64,000 nucleotides of DNA from Amia ocellicauda (GCF_036373705.1 NC_089857.1:40000784-40064783); one strand, 5' to 3'. Shown: positions 11,615 through 23,000, counted from the stretch's first letter. The notes: generated by a model from the letters alone, not told the origin. Numbers and translations are program-made.

Positions 11615-12841
11615 CACTCACCTAAAGGATTATTAGGAACACCATACTAATACTGTGTTTGACCCCCTTTCTCCTTCAGAACTGCCTTAATTCTACGTGG
11701 CATTGATTCAACAAGGTGCTGAAAGCATTCTTTAGAAATGTTGGCCCATATTGATAGGATAGCATCTTGCAGTTGATGGAGATTTGTGGGATGCACATCC
11801 AGGGCACGAAGCTCCCGTTCCACCACATCCCAAAGATGCTCTATTGGGTTGAGATCTGGTGACTGTGGGGGCCAGTTTAGTACAGTGAACTCATTGTCAT
11901 GTTCAAGAAACCAATTTGAAATGATTCGACCTTTGTGACATGGTGCATTATCCTGCTGGAAGTAGCCATCAGAGGATGGGTACATGGTGGTCATAAAGGG
12001 ATGGACATGGTCAGAAACAATGCTCAGGTAGGCCGTGGCATTTAAACGATGCCCAATTGGCACTAAGGGGCCTAAAGTGTGCCAAGAAAACATCCCCCAC
12101 ACCATTACACCACCACCACCACCACCAGCCTGCACAGTGGTAACAAGGCATGATGGATCCATGTTCTCATTCTGTTTACGCCAAATTCTGACTCTACCAT
12201 CTGAATGTCTCAACAGAAATCGAGATTCATCAGACCAGGCAACATTTTTCCAGTCTTCAACTGTCCAATTTTGGTGAGCTTGTGCAAATTGTAGCCTCTT
12301 TTTCCTATTTGTAGTGGAGATGAGTGGTACCCGGTGGGGTCTTCTGCTGTTGTAGCCCATCCGCCTCAAGGTTGTACGTGTTGTGGCTTCACAAATGCTT
12401 TGCTGCATACCTCGGTTGTAACGAGTGGTTATTTCAGTCAAAGTTGCTCTTCTATCAGCTTGAATCAGTCGGCCCATTCTCCTCTGACCTCTAGCATCAA
12501 CATGGCATTTTTGCCCACAGGACTGCCGGTTACTGGATGTTTTTCCCTTTTCACACCATTCTTTGTAAACCCTAGAAATGGTTGTGCGTGAAAATCCCAG
12601 TAACTGAGCAGATTGTGAAATACTCAGACCAGCCCGTCTGGCACCAACAACCATGCCACGCTCAAAATTGCTTAAATCACCTTTCTTTCCCATGCAGACA
12701 TTCAGTTTGGAGTTCAGGAGATTGTCTTGACCAGGACCACCCCCCTAAATGCATTGAAGCAACTGCCATGTGATTGGTTGGTTAGATAATTGCATTAATG
12801 AGAAATTGAACAGGTGTTCCTAATAATCCTTTAGGTGAGTG
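11615..12841 (-). mobile_element. Complete Tc1/mariner element, left copy of an inverted pair
   Basis: Its ends are CACTCACCTAAAGGATTATT and the exact inverse AATAATCCTTTAGGTGAGTG, flanked by TA at 11613-11614 and 12842-12843. It is 1227 bp and carries an intact transposase on the minus strand. A second copy in opposite orientation lies at 14800-16018. The DNA between the two is inverted relative to the second genomic copy at 47.4-49.4 kb. Confidence 0.95.
11647..12693 (-). CDS. Tc1-like transposase, intact reading frame
   Basis: 348 aa from ATG at 12693-12691, with no stop or shift. The N-terminal HTH is FERGMVVGARRAGLSISQSA and the second DNA-binding part follows to about residue 120. The catalytic triad lies in VAWSDESRFLL (Asp), YFQQDNAPCHKG (Asp) and [14 protein letters not shown] (Glu). 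A run of six Gly (AGGGGGGV) makes it slightly longer than its sister at 14948. It acts in the nucleus by cut-and-paste at TA. With intact ends and coding sequence this is the best candidate for a recently active element in the window. Confidence 0.93.
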   Translation of the reverse strand: MGKKGDLSNFERGMVVGARRAGLSISQSAQLLGFSRTTISRVYKEWCEKGKTSSNRQSCGQKCHVDARGQRRMGRLIQADRRATLTEITTRYNRGMQQSICEATTRTTLRRMGYNSRRPHRVPLISTTNRKKRLQFAQAHQNWTVEDWKNVAWSDESRFLLRHSDGRVRIWRKQNENMDPSCLVTTVQAGGGGGGVMVWGMFSWHTLGPLVPIGHRLNATAYLSIVSDHVHPFMTTMYPSSDGYFQQDNAPCHKGRIISNWFLEHDNEFTVLNWPPQSPDLNPIEHLWDVVERELRALDVHPTNLHQLQDAILSIWANISKECFQHLVESMPRRIKAVLKEKGGQTQY

Positions 12842-13648
12842 TATTTATATTAACATGCTGAAAGGAAAACAAATGCAAATACAATTTGAAGAAATAATGT
12901 TTTGAAGATTGTTTTGAAGCCTGATCTTCCTTTATCTAAGAATAAAGTACATTATAAATACATCTATGTACATATTTTGTTAACATTGCACACATTTCAA
13001 GCATGCAAATAATAATACAAATTTACACTCATAATGTGTCTTGTAAGCTCCCTCCCTAAAGTAGTCACAACTTCAGTTGAATTCCTGTCATCCCAGCAAA
13101 CACCATTCCCTTCATTCCATGCAAAAGTTGATTTTCTTTAAAGGTCAGCAATACAATTATTGAACAGGCTCAAACTAGCTGAAACTTCTGACAAGAAGTT
13201 TATTGAATCCACTCCCAGCTCAGCACACTCTTGAACTTTCAGTGGCTCAGTGCAGCACTGTGGTAAAGACTCATTTTATTGAGCATCACTCATCCACTTT
13301 AAATTGTGATGTAAATTATGCCAGTTAAGGGGTTACAGAATTGAATGGCATGATTTTCAATTAGAAAAAAGCAAAACTGATAGTAAAACTAGACTATCAG
13401 GTGCAGTGGCTTGGAATGAGAATTTACAAAATATAGATGACTTAAAAAAAAGTTTGTCAAAGAAACTGGAAGTTATACTTGATAATCTTTCTAAGTACAC
13501 CTCTCAATTAATCCTACTACAACTTTGATTACAGTTTATTGTGACATACTGGTGTTTATTTTATGCTTTTTGCCGTGTATCAGACAAGAGAAAGCATTTC
13601 TCCACATACCCTTAACATTTATTATTAATACTTCTAGTGCAATAAGCA

Positions 13649-13662
13649 GTGCCATCTAGTGC
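13649..13662 (-). promoter_or_regulatory. CTCF-like motif in X1
   Basis: The minus strand reads GCACTAGATGGCAC, which fits the vertebrate CTCF core (CCASYAGRKGGCAS) at 13 of 14 positions. The same motif is intact in X2 at 48490-48503 on the + strand, so the inversion of X1 has flipped its direction. Motif only. Binding is not shown. Confidence 0.4.
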
Positions 13663-13748
13663 TGAAAAGTACATACTGTGCAGGTATTGCTTTGTTGTTT
13701 TACTATGTAAACATTTTTTAACCATAGTCTACAACTTAAAATAAATAA

Positions 13749-13754
<6 letters not shown>

Positions 13755-13786
<32 letters not shown>
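13755..13786. repeat. (AT)n microsatellite
   Basis: A run of about 16 TA units. X2 has a short poly-T/A stretch in place of the repeat. Confidence 0.9.
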
Positions 13787-13787
<1 letters not shown>

Positions 13788-14799
13788 AATCTGCAGTCAC
13801 TGACCAAGACACTTGCCAGTAATAAACAAGGAAAGAATATAGAAAATTGTAGGTCATTTCAGTCTATTTGTTTTAATCAGTGATAACTACATTTCATCCA
13901 AAATTCCACATTGCATCAGTGCTACAAAATAAGTTTCTGCTCATACTCTAAGGTTATCATCCTAATAAACAAATCCGTTTCTCTAACACTCACTTACAAG
14001 AATGTTTCTGAATGTACACTTTCTGCAAAATATAAAGACATACAACTTGTTACACAACTTTCTCTCAACTCCAAATTGAGAAAAAAACACACACACAGAG
14101 GAAATAATTAATATACAAAGTCTGTACATTAAGCCAAAGTGTTTGGTTATAATGAACAAGAAAAAAAATACTTCAGACTGATTTTACTTTTGTGAATTGA
14201 TGCTTTGGTTAATAAACACTTTACTAGCCAAATACATACAATATCACCTTATTCAAAATCAAAAAATAAACCAATTAAATTAAAAATAGATAAGATACAG
14301 AAATTGGCACAAATACAATGTAAATAAAAAGTAACCAGGCAAGCTTCTCATTGTTTCTGCTGCTGCCTCTAATCTTACTCACATTGCACTCACAAATATC
14401 AATCACTACCATGACATTTGAAACCACCAGATCACTTGATAGTTTGTGTGCAGAGGTAACGACATGTTAGAAGGCGATTACTGAAAGCTTTATAGAAAAA
14501 ATCATAACAGATAACGAATTTCATTCCAACCAGGAACAATAGATTTACATGAAACATTAAAAAAAGTTTAAATTATGTTACAGATTATAATTTAAACTTC
14601 CCACTCTTTCTTTTTATATCAATTTTATATCAACATAACACGTTAACACTGACTCACATCCAAACTTAGATGTGTGATGGCAGGTATAATGTCTTTAATA
14701 TTGCATTTTCAATTAAAATTATTAATAATGGCTTTCTTTAATAAGAATCAATCAATTCTATTTTAGAGTTTCCCCATTTTATATATGTGTATATAAATA

Positions 14800-16018
14800 C
14801 ACTCACCTAAAGGATTATTAGGAACACCTGTTCAATTTCTCATTAATGCAATTATCTAACCAACCAATCACATGGCAGTTGCTTCAATGCATTTAGGGGT
14901 GTGGTCCTGGTCAAGACAATCTCCTGAACTCCAAACTGAATGTCTGAATGGGAAAGAAAGGTGATTTAAGCAATTTTGAGCCTGGCATGGTTGTTGGTGC
15001 CAGACGGGCCGGTCTGAGTATTTCACAATCTGCTGTTACTGGGATTTTCACGCACAACCATTTCTAGGGTTTACAAAGACTGGTGTGAAAAGGGAAAAAC
15101 ATCCAGTATGCGGCAGTCCTGTGGGCGAAAATGCCTTGTTGATGCTAGAGGTCAGAGGAGAATGGGCCGACTGATTCAAGCTGATAGAAGAGCAACTTTG
15201 ACTGAAATAACCACTCGTTACAACCGAGGTATGCAGCAAAGCATTTGTGAAGCCACAACACGTACAACCTTGAGGCGGATGGGCTACAACAGCAGAAGAC
15301 CCCACCGGGTACCACTCATCTCCACTACAAATAGGAAAAAGAGGCTACAATTTGCACAAGCTCACCAAAATTGGACAGTTGAAGACTGGAAAAATGTTGC
15401 CTGGTCTGATGAAACTCGATTTCTGTTGAGACATTCAAATGGTAGAGTCAGAATTTGTCGTAAACAGAATGAGAACATGGATCCATCATGCCTTGATACC
15501 ACTGTGCAGGCTGGTGGTGGTGGTGTAATGGTGTGGGGGATGTTTTCTTGGCACACTTTAGGCCCCTTAGTGCCAATTGGGCATCGTTTAAATGCCACGG
15601 CCTACCTGAGCATTGTTTCTGACCATGTCCATCCCTTTATGACCACCATGTACCCATCCTCTGATGGCTACTTCCAGCAGGATAATGCACCATGTCACAA
15701 AGGTCGAATCATTTCAAATTGGTTTCTTGAACATGACAATGAGTTCACTGTACTAAACTGGCCCCCACAGTCACCAGATCTCAACCCAATAGAGCATCTT
15801 TGGGATGTGGTGGAACGGGAGCTTCGTGCCCTGGATGTGCATCCCACAAATCTCCATCAACTGCAAGATGCTATCCTATCAATATGGGCCAACATTTCTA
15901 AAGAATGCTTTCAGCACCTTGTTGAATCAATGCCACGTAGAATTAAGGCAGTTCTGAAGGCGAAAGGGGGTCAATCACAGTATCAGTATGGTGTTCCTAA
16001 TAATCCTTTAGGTGAGTG
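14800..16018 (+). mobile_element. Tc1/mariner element, right copy of the inverted pair
   Basis: The same family as 11615-12841 but on the + strand, with TA at 14798-14799 and 16019-16020. Its right flank TATGTAATGG continues into block Y1 and equals the right flank of the empty TA at 49405-49406 in Y2. Its left flank does not match the left side of that empty site. The matching flank is found instead beside the left element (12844), which is the signature of an inversion between the two elements. Confidence 0.95.
14948..15997 (+). pseudogene. Tc1 transposase, frameshifted near the N-terminus
   Basis: Nearly identical to the transposase at 11647-12693. Compared with it, 2 bases are missing at about 15033 (CTGCTGTTACTGG instead of CTGCTCAGTTACTGG), which breaks the frame around residue 30 within the first HTH. 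The normal stop after QSQY is changed from TAG to CAG, so the downstream frame runs on into the terminal repeat. The catalytic domain from 15108 is open, with WSDETRF, FQQDNAPCH and [11 protein letters not shown] all present. Confidence 0.9.
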
Positions 16019-16252
16019 TATATGTAATGGAATGTCACTACAGTCTTAAAGAATCTGCCTTATTATACACAGATACAATGCAGACACAGACCAGCAGATT
16101 CAATCAAAACTTCAATGTGCCAACAATAACTGGTGTAAGGACCAAATATGCTATCAAGTCCTGTTTTTCACTTCTGTATTGGATTGCAGATTTTATTTAA
16201 GATCAACTAGCTCTGTATTCGGATACTCGTTTATTTGAAATACTGCCCCCTC

Positions 16253-16288
16253 ATTGGTGGAAATGGGAAGATGCCGCTTTCCGATTGG
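16253..16288 (+). promoter_or_regulatory. Paired inverted CCAAT boxes of NFIL3 promoter copy 1
   Basis: ATTGG occurs at 16253-16257 and 16284-16288, exactly 31 bp apart, in the contexts CTCATTGGTGG and CCGATTGGCTG. The same pair with the same spacing is kept in copy 2 (51198, 51229). NF-Y binds such sites in CpG-rich promoters. The flanks and spacing are conserved although the gene downstream is truncated. Confidence 0.55.
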
Positions 16289-16532
16289 CTGTGGCGAGTG
16301 TCAATAACAGACTGTTGCCAATGCGTGAGTGTCCGGACTTGAACACAGATCCGCGCAGGAACAGACCCTGCAGCAGGAGAAAGCTGCCGGAGAGGCTCAC
16401 TCCCTGCCGCTGGATTTCTTTAAGCACCGCGGACACTAACTTCTGTCTTTGTCTAACAAGGTTTTTGTTTTTTGAGCTACCATGCCGCAAGACTGCACCG
16501 ATTCGCCATTTAGTTCGTCCTCGATTTAAAAG
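16289..16532 (+). other. Probable non-coding exon 1 of NFIL3, copy 1
   Basis: CpG-rich sequence ends at 16532 in a good splice donor (AAAAG|GTAACA). The same exon end lies at 51487 in front of intact NFIL3. Known vertebrate NFIL3 genes have a non-coding first exon and the whole coding sequence in exon 2. The next matching acceptor is at 23186/23187 in block B. The transcription start was not located. A long antisense open frame across this area is a by-product of its GC content. Confidence 0.55.
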
Positions 16533-17300
16533 GTAACACAACTTGCCTGCTTTATTGTGAGAACATGTTCTGTTGTTACTTAATTGTGCGGATTGATTCA
16601 TTGGGATACTCGCCACTTTAGGGAAACAGTTCCAGTGCAGCGCAGCCGGAGTGGCGCGTCGTCTCCCTTCACTCGGGCTGCGTCCCCAGCCGCGCACTTT
16701 GTCCTTCCCTTGCGGAGCGGAAGTCCTATAGGCGCCATCTTGAGCGCTGTCCCGATACCAGGAGCGAGAGAAGGAGCGGACCGGTGTGTTTGTCCGCTTC
16801 ACTGCTCCCGTCGACGGAGTGAACAAAACCGCCCACTCACGCCACACGATTTACACAGTCCGACGCGGTGGTGAGAAGGGTGGGAAGCTCACACTATTTT
16901 TCGCTAAATATATGTATTTTGCGTCGTGAAGGAGCGCACACTACCCGATCGCACAGCACAGCGGGGTCACACACTTCGCCACTGATCTGAAACCCTGTGT
17001 GGTGGGGAGCTGCGACTCGGCGCGAAACTCCCACCTCTCCATCCGGAGGAAAGGTAAACAAACATGGACGGGGACATTTACAGGTCACGATCGTCTAGCG
17101 CAGATGTCCGCAGATCTGCGCGGCTCCACCAATGGGATCAGTGGGATTGTGCAGATCTGTGTAGAACTGCGGAAATCTGCGCAGCAATACAAACGTGTTT
17201 GTATTAGTCTGTGCGGACAGAAAAGATAGTGTGGGTGAAGACATGGCTGGGAGTGGAGGACATAGCCTTATACTGTGTGTGAGAGCTGGAGGTGAGCAAC
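16533..17300. promoter_or_regulatory. CpG-rich intron start, CpG-island-like
   Basis: CpG dinucleotides are frequent from about 16250 to 17240, against a CpG-poor background. A segment at 17093-17185 repeats GCAGATCTG-type words several times. No coding frame is convincing. The density of surviving CpGs suggests that the promoter copy stays unmethylated in the germ line, unlike the decaying coding exon downstream. Confidence 0.5.
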
Positions 17301-17613
17301 AGTCACACGCTATATCCATCCCACATGATCATCACATTGTAGGTATCGATATTGTGTGCAGACCTGGGTAATTTACAGATCCTAATTGGTATTTGTATTT
17401 GAAAATATTATTTTCCCTGTATTAGAGTATGTTTAAATAGCCTGCCCCAAAACAACCGTTGGTATTTGAATAATAAAATGAATATAAAAAATAAATGAAA
17501 ATCAAATACTCATGTCATGATTATTCTTACGGTTTCTTTCTTCTTCTTCAATCAGCTCAACTCTCATTGGCTGCTGCCGGTCTCTGTGTGACGCTGATCA
17601 CGTCACCCTACAC

Positions 17614-17806
17614 CACTGGTTTTCATACTGGTCCTGGAGTACCCCCTGCCCTGCTGGTGTTTGTTCCAACTGAGGTCTTAATTGCTTAATTAAATTCTTA
17701 ATTGACCTAACAAAGCAATATACCATTCAATTAAGTAATTAAGACCTAGGTTGGAACAAAAACCAGCTGGGCAGGGGGTACTCCGGGACCAGTTTGAAAA
17801 CCCCTG
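17614..17806. mobile_element. hAT-type MITE with 8-bp target duplication
   Basis: The ends CACTGGTTTTC and GAAAACCCCTG are flanked by the exact 8-bp repeat CCCTACAC (17606-17613 and 17807-17814). The two halves are largely complementary (GGTCCTGGAGTACCCCCTGC against GCAGGGGGTACTCCGGGACC), so the whole 193 bp can fold. 8-bp duplications and CAG-type ends fit hAT. No coding capacity. A sister copy is at 19286. Confidence 0.9.
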
Positions 17807-18818
17807 CCCTACACCATCGGTGCATATAAAGTTGTAAATATTAAACATAGTAATATAAACGAGCAATATTTATTATTATTATATATTGTACAGATAATAC
17901 TTGTCGGAATCCTTGATTAAAGTTATTTGGAAGAGGAACAATGCAAATGCTATGGCAGCCTCCATTCTTTAAAACTACAATCTGACAAGAAAATATTGTG
18001 CAGGTGCTTTCTCTGTCTAACGTAAAGGCGCTGAATGATCATGCTGAAGTGTGTCCTATTTAACGCTTTTAGCTTCGCCCTGCACCTACAACCTCACTCA
18101 CTCAAGTACACACTCTGAGACGTCCGCACAAGGCCACACAAAGTGTACACTTGTCGAAGGGTGTAGGGAGCAAATGTGCGGTTTGGGACAAAGCCATGAA
18201 ATGCTTTTATCCCTGTAAAAGCTAGGATACATTAGTATCCAGTTGTGATTGATGAATTGGCTTTGATGAATTGTGCTCGGATTGAGTGACTGGGCACTGC
18301 TGGCGTCGTGTCCACAATTTAAACCGCATTGCTGTTACCATGGCATAGTGACCCAGAAAACAGGTCATGTGAGAGCCTGGGCTGTTGTTCCGACTGGACA
18401 GAGACATATCAGGATAGAAAGTCATGATTTTTCAATTGTGTTGTGTGTGTTCAATCAGGTATTTCCTGTGGGCAATTGTAGACAGTCATTATTGGATCAA
18501 AGTCCATTTAGTGGACAAGTATGCTTTGTTTTTTAAGTTTTGTATGGATGGAATGCATTTGTGCATAATTAGATTAAACTATTCTCGCAGAAACACTTGT
18601 GATTCATAAAAATGTGTGATTAAATGGTTTTCATCTAGACTAAAACAGATTCCTTCGTCATTTTGTCTTTCATTAATATGATCAGTTATGGTTGTTCGGA
18701 GGACAGAAGACAGTTGTTCCTGGAAATGTTGCATAATTCAGCCACGGAATATGCTGGCAGGGGGAGAAGGGAGCTGATGTGGTTTTGTAATCCTGACACA
18801 ATGAAGGAATCTGGGACT

Positions 18819-19187
18819 GACTGGGTGGTCAGAGATGGAGTCTAGGAATAGTTCTTTTTTGCTGAGCTCTAACAACCAAACTTTGAAAAGTATGTGAATC
18901 TTGTTTCAGATGTATATTTCAATCTGCCAGTTTATTTTATTATTACATTTGGACTGTGATGTAATTATTATTATTATTAGGTTTTATTCTGGTCCGATGT
19001 CAAAAGCAGACCATAAAAGATAAAGTGTATAAAGCAGATATATCTTCTGAGACTGATATGGCTGCGCAAACAACATACAACACTCTTATGGGCGACTGTC
19101 ATAATTATGCTGGCATAACAGATCCTTTAATAACTGTTATCGATGAAGAATTTACATATTACTCCAAGTAAACCCCCTGCCTTGAAG
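18819..19187. other. No gene recognised
   Basis: AT-rich spacer between block Y1 and a LINE ORF1 fragment. A short (ATT)n run lies near 18970. Nothing else was recognised. Confidence 0.6.
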
Positions 19188-20067
19188 ATGGGTAAGTCAG
19201 AGCACATCTCAGACATCCCTACTACTAATACTGATATTGTTGCCTCACTTTCCGTCTTATCAGTTCCCTGTCAGATGCCCTAAAGCAGGGGTTTTCAAAC
19301 TGGTCCTGGAGTACCCCCTGCCCAGCTGGTTTTTGTTCCAACCTAGGTATTAATTACTTAATTGAATGGTATATTGCTTTGTTTAGGTAAATTAAGGATT
19401 TAATTAAGCAATTAAGACCTCAGTTGGAACAAAAACAAGCAGGGTAGGGGGTACTCCAGGACCGGTTTGAAAACCACTGCCCTAGAGAGACTGACTGGTG
19501 ATAATGCACTCCAAATTGAAGGTTTAAAAAAGACATTCAAGATTTGAGGGGAAAGGTTGGTTTACTTGAAAAACGCATCAAGAAGGAGGAGGGGCGGATG
19601 GATCTTCGTGAAAATCGAATTGCAGATTTAGATTTAGCTACTCAAGGCACTGGAATCTGAGTCCATCCAGATTTGTCAAGCTGTTTTTCCAGAGGGAAAG
19701 ATAAGAATCCGTGAGGCAAGTGATACTGTGCATTGGATCGGCAGCAGGCGCTAGGATAGCGCCAAACACGGGCATCATTCTTCAGTTCACCTCACGATTT
19801 TTGAGAGATGCGATATGGAAAGCTCCAGAGAGTTCTTTATTTTTACTTTACAACCCTGCTAACAAACAATGTTGCTACAACTTTGGAGCAACATAAATTA
19901 CGTTGTGGCAATGTGGTGTGTTAGCTGGGAACAGCTTGCAGTTTGCTAAGGACCTCTCTAAGGCCAATCGAGACATAAGGGCACTGTTGTGGCCAGCAGT
20001 GGAGAAAGCTTGTAAGGAGGGGAAGGCTGCATATTATGTCAGGGGCAGGGGCTTGTCTGAAATCTGA
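19188..20067 (+). pseudogene. L1/Tx1-like LINE ORF1 remnant
   Basis: A frame starts at ATG 19188 (MGKSEHISDIPT). It is interrupted by a MITE at 19286-19479, then continues with a coiled-coil (LQIEGLKK, KVGLLEKRIKKEEGRMDLRE) and the RNA-binding-type block (VHWIGSRR, IILQFTSRFLRDAIWKA). It ends with KDLSKANRDIRALLWPAVEK, EGKAAYYVRGRG and a stop near 20067. Shifts are needed near 19535, 19655 and 19750. The order matches ORF1 of L1/Tx1-type non-LTR elements. No ORF2 follows. Confidence 0.72.
19286..19479. mobile_element. hAT-type MITE nested in the LINE ORF1
   Basis: The same family as 17614-17806, with ends CAGGGGTTTTC and GAAAACCACTG. The flanks CCCTAAAG (19278-19285) and CCCTAGAG (19480-19487) are an 8-bp target duplication with one mismatch. 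Removing it restores the LINE reading frame apart from the mutation within the duplication. Confidence 0.9.
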
Positions 20068-23000
20068 TTGCCCACCCCAGTGCCCCCCTAATTGGTCTAA
20101 TTGGTAATTGATAAAGTTGATCAAACCAAAACTGTGGGCGCGACACTGCGACTGCTCTGTGCCCGTATTCATAAATCTTCTGATAGTGAGAATTCGGTCC
20201 CAAGTGCTTGAAATATCTGAGAGTGATGTCAGTTTGATCCAAGCTATTCCTAAAGATTCTTTACAATTAAAAGTACTAACTCAACCAATATTTAGGAGAC
20301 CTCAAAAGGTGCCCTACCTAGTTAGGAGTTGGTAGATGGCAGAAATAAGAAGACGGCATCAGCGCACATTCCATGAAAGGAAAGTTGTTTCAGCGGTATG
20401 ATGATGAAGAGTTATTGCAACGATATAGATTGGACAGAAATTGAATATTGTTTGTGCTGAAATAGCCAGAAATGCAGTTTCTTTTGCAACTGTCAGAAAT
20501 GTGGCACTGTCAGCAGAGATAAAGGTGGTGACAATGTCATAGTGTCAGATGACAGGGAAAATGCAACAATGTAGCAGTGATTGGGACCATCTTCACAGCC
20601 TTCAATAAGCAGAATTTCCCATCAGACCGTAAGGGCATTAACAGCACCCGAGATTGTTGACAGTTTATTGCTTTTTACAGCACTGCGTGGCAAATATCCC
20701 CAAAACAAGCCGCATTCATAATCAGTATTCATAAAGGGTTTTACATTACACCAATTCTATGTCCAGATGTTTTTCTAACAAGAATTAAAGTAAAAATAAG
20801 CCACAAAATGCATGAAAATGATCCACTCATACAAAGCATATTCATAATAAATTGCGCAGTTACGAATGTTAACTTTACTTAGTATTTTATTCAATACAGA
20901 AAAAGTGTCTGATGTAGCGATTCGGTGTAAAATCCTTTATGAATATACCCCAGTGTTTCCACTTGTGGACAATTTCCTATGTACAACAGAAGGATAAAGA
21001 GTGTTCAATTTCAAGATGTTTTATGTATATTTATTTATTATGATTATGAATGAGAAAATAATCTAGCATTTAAATTCCATGTAGCACCGTAATAGTCTAA
21101 TAATGAAGGCTTTCCATTTCATGTAAAATTATAAACAAATAAAAGGCTGAGTTAGCTTAGCATATTCATATACTTGTATTTTCGCTTCTACTTGTCTATG
21201 TGATCTTGCGTTTTCTTTCTTCACTTAAAAAAAAATGAAAAAAATACATCACAGTCATTTTCTCACCTAAACTGTAGTGAAAAATATCTAAACGTTCCTA
21301 TGATTGGCTCCTACTCCCAGCTACGGTGTAAAATGCTTTATAATTAACTACTCATACTGTGAGGGAGTTGTACTTTTAATTCCATACACATTTTTAGCAT
21401 GACTTCCAAGGAGATGTAGGCTATACTGACCAATTGGAAATGGTTATTAAAACATCTGGACATTATTACAAATTGGGAATAGACCTGCTTGAATAAATTA
21501 ATCTATTATTCCTTTTATAAAACTACAATGGGAGAGCAGAATGACATCTTGATTCTGGCTTGAGTTGGTAGGGTACAAATGTATGCTAATGCCCTTATAT
21601 AAAATCTTAACCTTCAATGCAAACACTGTGTTAAGAATTTTGGAATTGAATTGTGATTGAAGAGGGAAACGTACCAAACCTAAGATGAATCATTTAATGT
21701 GTTGAATCATCATAATTTTATTGACAAAATCCACCTTCCATCGATTAAGGATGGCCTCCCTAAATTGGGTGTGTACCCCCCCCCCCTTGGGCACCCCATT
21801 CAAAATGTTCTGGACACGCCACTTTATATACTACATATCAAACCTAAAAAACAAACATTTAATGTATTTAGCTTGTCTGCTGCTAAATATCTAGCTCATG
21901 GTCACGATTTTTATGATTCGCCCCCCCCCCCCCCCCCACACTAAAACTGGGTCTTACTAGTCACTGGATCCACCCAGCTGAAATGGCCACTATTAAAAGG
22001 GGCTTTCTTACACAGAGGCTTAGGTTTCCTGTGCTTATTAATTAATACTTCTAACATTTGGTGGCATAATCTTTTATCTACATCAGAGAGTGCAATGCAT
22101 AGCACAGTTAGATATTGACATTGATTGTGTGTTGTTGTGTAAGAACTATGACTTCATCTTGAAACAGTGAGATGGGTTTCAAAGTATCATTAAAGGCTCG
22201 GATACCTCGAGCGGCAACGTAGGATGTGTTACTGCATCAGAATATCAAGAATTAAAAGAACAATGGGTCATTGTTCTAAGTAACCAATTCTTCAGTCAAG
22301 CAGTGGAGTTGATATCGGTACAGTGGTACTTTTTCATTGTGAGTTTCTAAAGCTTGTGATTTCAGAATTGTATGAGCTAATCCCTTAAATATTTTGTATG
22401 CACTAAACCTTTTCTATGTTATAGTTGTGTATGTATTGGAAGTGATTTTGGCAAAGGTATATAGGGTATCATTAGAGGCAATTGGAGAATCATTTGTTCC
22501 TTTTTTCTTTTGTCTTAAGAAGAACCCACTGCAGGCCCCATTCATCACGATTCACTGATATAATTAAATTTGGATCAGTCTGCACGGTCAGGTTGACCTA
22601 GCATCAGCTGCAGTGTCTTTATTAAGTTAGATTTCATTATGTTCACGCATATTACCAATGGGCACATTGAGTCATATTCACAGGAAGCTGCTGTGGCTAC
22701 TGAACACCAACTATCTTTATGTTGTGCTTTTATAACTACAGTGGCTGTGTTTAAAAAAAACGTAATTATATATTTTTTTCATGCTCCGGTATCAAAAAGA
22801 AATTAAGCAGACATTACTTAATCAATATATATTGATTATAATCAATGCCTATAGTAAACAATTTACACATAAAAAATATATCTTCTAGTTTAAAACCGTA
22901 TTGAGTGATTCAGCTTGGATAAACAAGATTTAAAATACCCTACAAGGGGTCTGCTGGATTCCCCTAGTTTCTTGCAACTATTGAGTCATAAGGGGAGATC

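Larger units (their letters stand above)
12844..14785 (-). repeat. Block X1, inverted copy of 47374-49404
   Basis: Reading X1 on the minus strand gives the sequence at 47374-49404. Landmarks are CACATCTAAGTTTGGATGTG near 14655 (47520 in X2), AAACGGATTTGTTTATTAGG near 13970 (48205), and GCACTAGATGGCAC near 13655 (48490). X1 is bounded on both sides by copies of one Tc1 element. No gene is recognised. An (AT)n run lies at 13755-13786. Confidence 0.93.
16021..18818 (+). repeat. Block Y1 (promoter-bearing duplication, copy of 49407-52318)
   Basis: It matches Y2 at 16021-16230, 16240-16690 and 18200-18818. Y1 carries about 1.5 kb (16690-18195) absent from Y2, including CpG-rich sequence and a hAT-type MITE. 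Y2 carries a different 1.5 kb (49600-51130). It contains the NFIL3 promoter and exon 1. Confidence 0.9.

Noticed and set aside
16251-16847. 198-codon open frame on the minus strand across the NFIL3 promoter
   Set aside because: It overlaps the duplicated promoter and exon 1 in antisense, has no recognisable domain, and is best explained by high GC content.
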